In this document: positions 6,385 through 7,166 of the stretch, one piece after another | Layout of the letters: every line of letters begins with the position of its first letter | Position numbering within the stretch: the first letter of the stretch is position 1 | From: Treponema sp. | GTDB lineage: Bacteria > Spirochaetota > Spirochaetia > Treponematales > Breznakiellaceae | Assembly: GCA_031259515.1 (NCBI GenBank) | Contig: JAIRLK010000282.1 | Span: forward strand, 1-7,166 | DNA: 7,166 bases | Reading direction: 5' to 3' | The notes under the pieces: generated by a model | What the model saw: only the letters and a program-made list of their open reading frames with translations | Databases searched by the model: none | Told to the model about the DNA's origin: nothing | Position numbers and translations under genes: made by a program

Positions 6385-6798
6385 TTACAGAGACGGATCT
6401 TCGTCGCCATTGTAGTCTAACTTGATAGTTCTAGCCTCCTTTTTGTACGCGGCGTTTGACCTTGTACCAGAGACAATAAAGTCTGAGGTGTGCCAAGCGA
6501 TGTAACAATCTTCACCCCACACATTACTGATGTCATCGGAAGTATACTCAACAGTTACAACGCCATTGGCATCAGTAACGCCTGACTTGGCGTGGTAACC
6601 GGAGGCGCTCCAACCACCACCAGCCTCCCAAACCGGACCAACATAGTACGTCGTGCCGCCATCATCGTGCATGTTGATTTTGATGGTGAGTGTTCCACCA
6701 CCACCGCCATCATCGGAATCCTGCTTGCATCCCGACAGAGCCAAACCGAACGCCAGCGCCATTACCAGCGTTCGCAACCAAATTTTTTTGTTTGCCAT
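6385..6798 (-). CDS. Small lipoprotein of unknown function
   Basis: I do not recognise a family for the mature part. The 137-residue product starts with MANKKIWLRTLV, a charged N-region followed by a hydrophobic core and the lipobox L21-S22-G23-C24, so it should be lipidated at C24 and held in a membrane, probably facing the periplasm or cell surface. An acidic stretch and five glycines (31-35) form a flexible linker. The rest is rich in Gly, Tyr, Trp, Thr and Asp, and VTDANGVVTVEYTSDD (74-89) resembles strand-turn patterns of Ig-like or transthyretin-like beta-sandwich domains; that fold is inferred. Translation signals are good: AAGGAG (6810-6805) lies six bases before the ATG. A possible -10 TATAAC (6837-6832) has no clear -35 partner. 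Codon third positions look more AT-rich than in the metabolic operon, in keeping with an accessory gene. The signal peptide style is what I recall from treponemal lipoproteins. Confidence 0.75.
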   Translation of the reverse strand: MANKKIWLRTLVMALAFGLALSGCKQDSDDGGGGGTLTIKINMHDDGGTTYYVGPVWEAGGGWSASGYHAKSGVTDANGVVTVEYTSDDISNVWGEDCYIAWHTSDFIVSGTRSNAAYKKEARTIKLDYNGDEDPSL

Positions 6799-6879
6799 TG
6801 TTTTCTCCTTTACTTTGGCAACAAAGTTTTAGTTATACGTTGAAATTCATAAAACCTTTATTTAAGGGTGTTCCGTAAC

Positions 6880-7039
6880 GGCGGCACGGATGCCACCGCC
6901 TCCATAAATTTCAGATTTTATGGCGCATAACGTTCCGACTGTTTACGATGTTTTGCCAGCCCGAATAAGGGCTTTGCGCAGCAAAGACCACGGCTGGCAA
7001 AATGTGCTAGAGTAACGGCGTGGGAATGGAGTGTAGCGC
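6880..7039. repeat. Structured non-coding repeat of nested inverted repeats
   Basis: No gene is seen between 6799 and 7077; most of it is this structured block. From left to right: a stem GGCGG/CCGCC (6880-6884 with 6896-6900); a perfect 7-bp stem CCATAAA/TTTATGG (6902-6908 with 6917-6923); then a larger element. In that element, imperfect outer arms start and end with GCGC (6923-6939 and 7020-7039, each also holding TTCC or GGAA). They enclose a perfect 11-bp stem TTTTGCCAGCC/GGCTGGCAAAA (6951-6961 with 6992-7002), which in turn encloses CCC/GGG (6960-6962 with 6969-6971, partly competing with it) and CTTTGC-GCA-GCAAAG (6972-6986). GTAACGGCG occurs twice (6875-6883 and 7012-7020). It could be a dispersed genomic repeat, an integron attC-like recombination site or a structured RNA; the sequence alone does not decide. 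Confidence 0.65.
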
Positions 7040-7077
7040 AATGACCTAGGAACTGTTACTAAATAAACTGGACAATA

Positions 7078-7166
7078 TTAAGAAACAGCGGCAATAGAGT
7101 AATTCCATTCGCCGTGAAAATCAGCCCTGCGAATATTCAGGCTGTTAAACTCTTCATCTGTAATTT
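7078..7166 (-). CDS. C-terminus of a probable ISAzo13-type (Rhodopirellula-type) transposase, cut by the window edge
   Basis: Too short to stand out as a gene, but the minus-strand frame is open from the right edge to TAA at 7080-7078 and reads 28 residues. The final part, RRADFHGEWNYSI, followed by a few residues and the stop, resembles as I recall it the end of DDE transposases of the ISAzo13/PF07592 family, which close with an F-H-[GP]-x-W-N-Y-[ST]-I motif a few residues from the stop. If so, the gene and the body of an insertion sequence lie to the right of the window, and its end should fall somewhere in 7041-7077. The matching terminal repeat is not in the window, so the IS end cannot be fixed. 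The identification rests on one short motif. Confidence 0.55.
   Translation of the reverse strand, partial: ITDEEFNSLNIRRADFHGEWNYSIAAVS

Noticed and set aside
6592..6843. 83-codon + strand frame opposite the lipoprotein start
   Set aside because: It covers the signal peptide and leader of the lipoprotein on the other strand; the lipobox and strong ribosome binding site favour the minus strand.

Overview
The window looks like an anaerobic, host-associated bacterium with moderately high GC, most likely a spirochaete of the Treponema group. That is an inference. It rests on the gene set (TRAP transporter, UxuA, a long Thermotoga/clostridia-type UxuB, IorB, PaaK), the N-terminus of the lipoprotein (MANKKIWL...LSGC, a style I associate with termite-gut treponemes), the GC-rich intergenic hairpin repeats, and the coiled-coil DUF3782-like protein. 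No rRNA or tRNA gene is present to confirm it.

Left part (1-3406, + strand): a hexuronate operon. It starts with the C-terminal part of a TRAP transporter large permease (DctM type), followed 36 bases later by mannonate dehydratase (uxuA), whose stop overlaps the start of a mannitol-dehydrogenase-family D-mannonate/fructuronate oxidoreductase (uxuB). The simplest reading is uptake of a hexuronate or related acid, then fructuronate <-> mannonate -> 2-keto-3-deoxygluconate. A 192-base gap (3407-3598) carries a cluster of very GC-rich hairpins.

Middle part (3599-5499, + strand): a two-gene unit, iorB (2-oxoacid:ferredoxin oxidoreductase subunit beta) overlapping paaK (arylacetate-CoA ligase). 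Together they fit conversion between aryl-pyruvates, arylacetyl-CoA and aryl acids, with ferredoxin reduction and ATP coupling. The catalytic partner iorA is not in the window.

Right part (5500-7166, - strand): accessory DNA. It holds a coiled-coil protein with six 7-residue repeats fused to a PD-(D/E)XK nuclease-like domain, a small unrecognised lipoprotein, a strongly structured non-coding repeat (6880-7039), and the last 28 codons of what looks like an ISAzo13-type transposase running in from the right edge. Two orphan Shine-Dalgarno sequences and a perfect 9-base inverted repeat mark the junction between the metabolic operon and this accessory block. I found no CRISPR array, tRNA or rRNA. 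The most unusual parts are the structured repeat next to the IS remnant and the repeat-expanded nuclease-like protein; neither is proven to be a new system.
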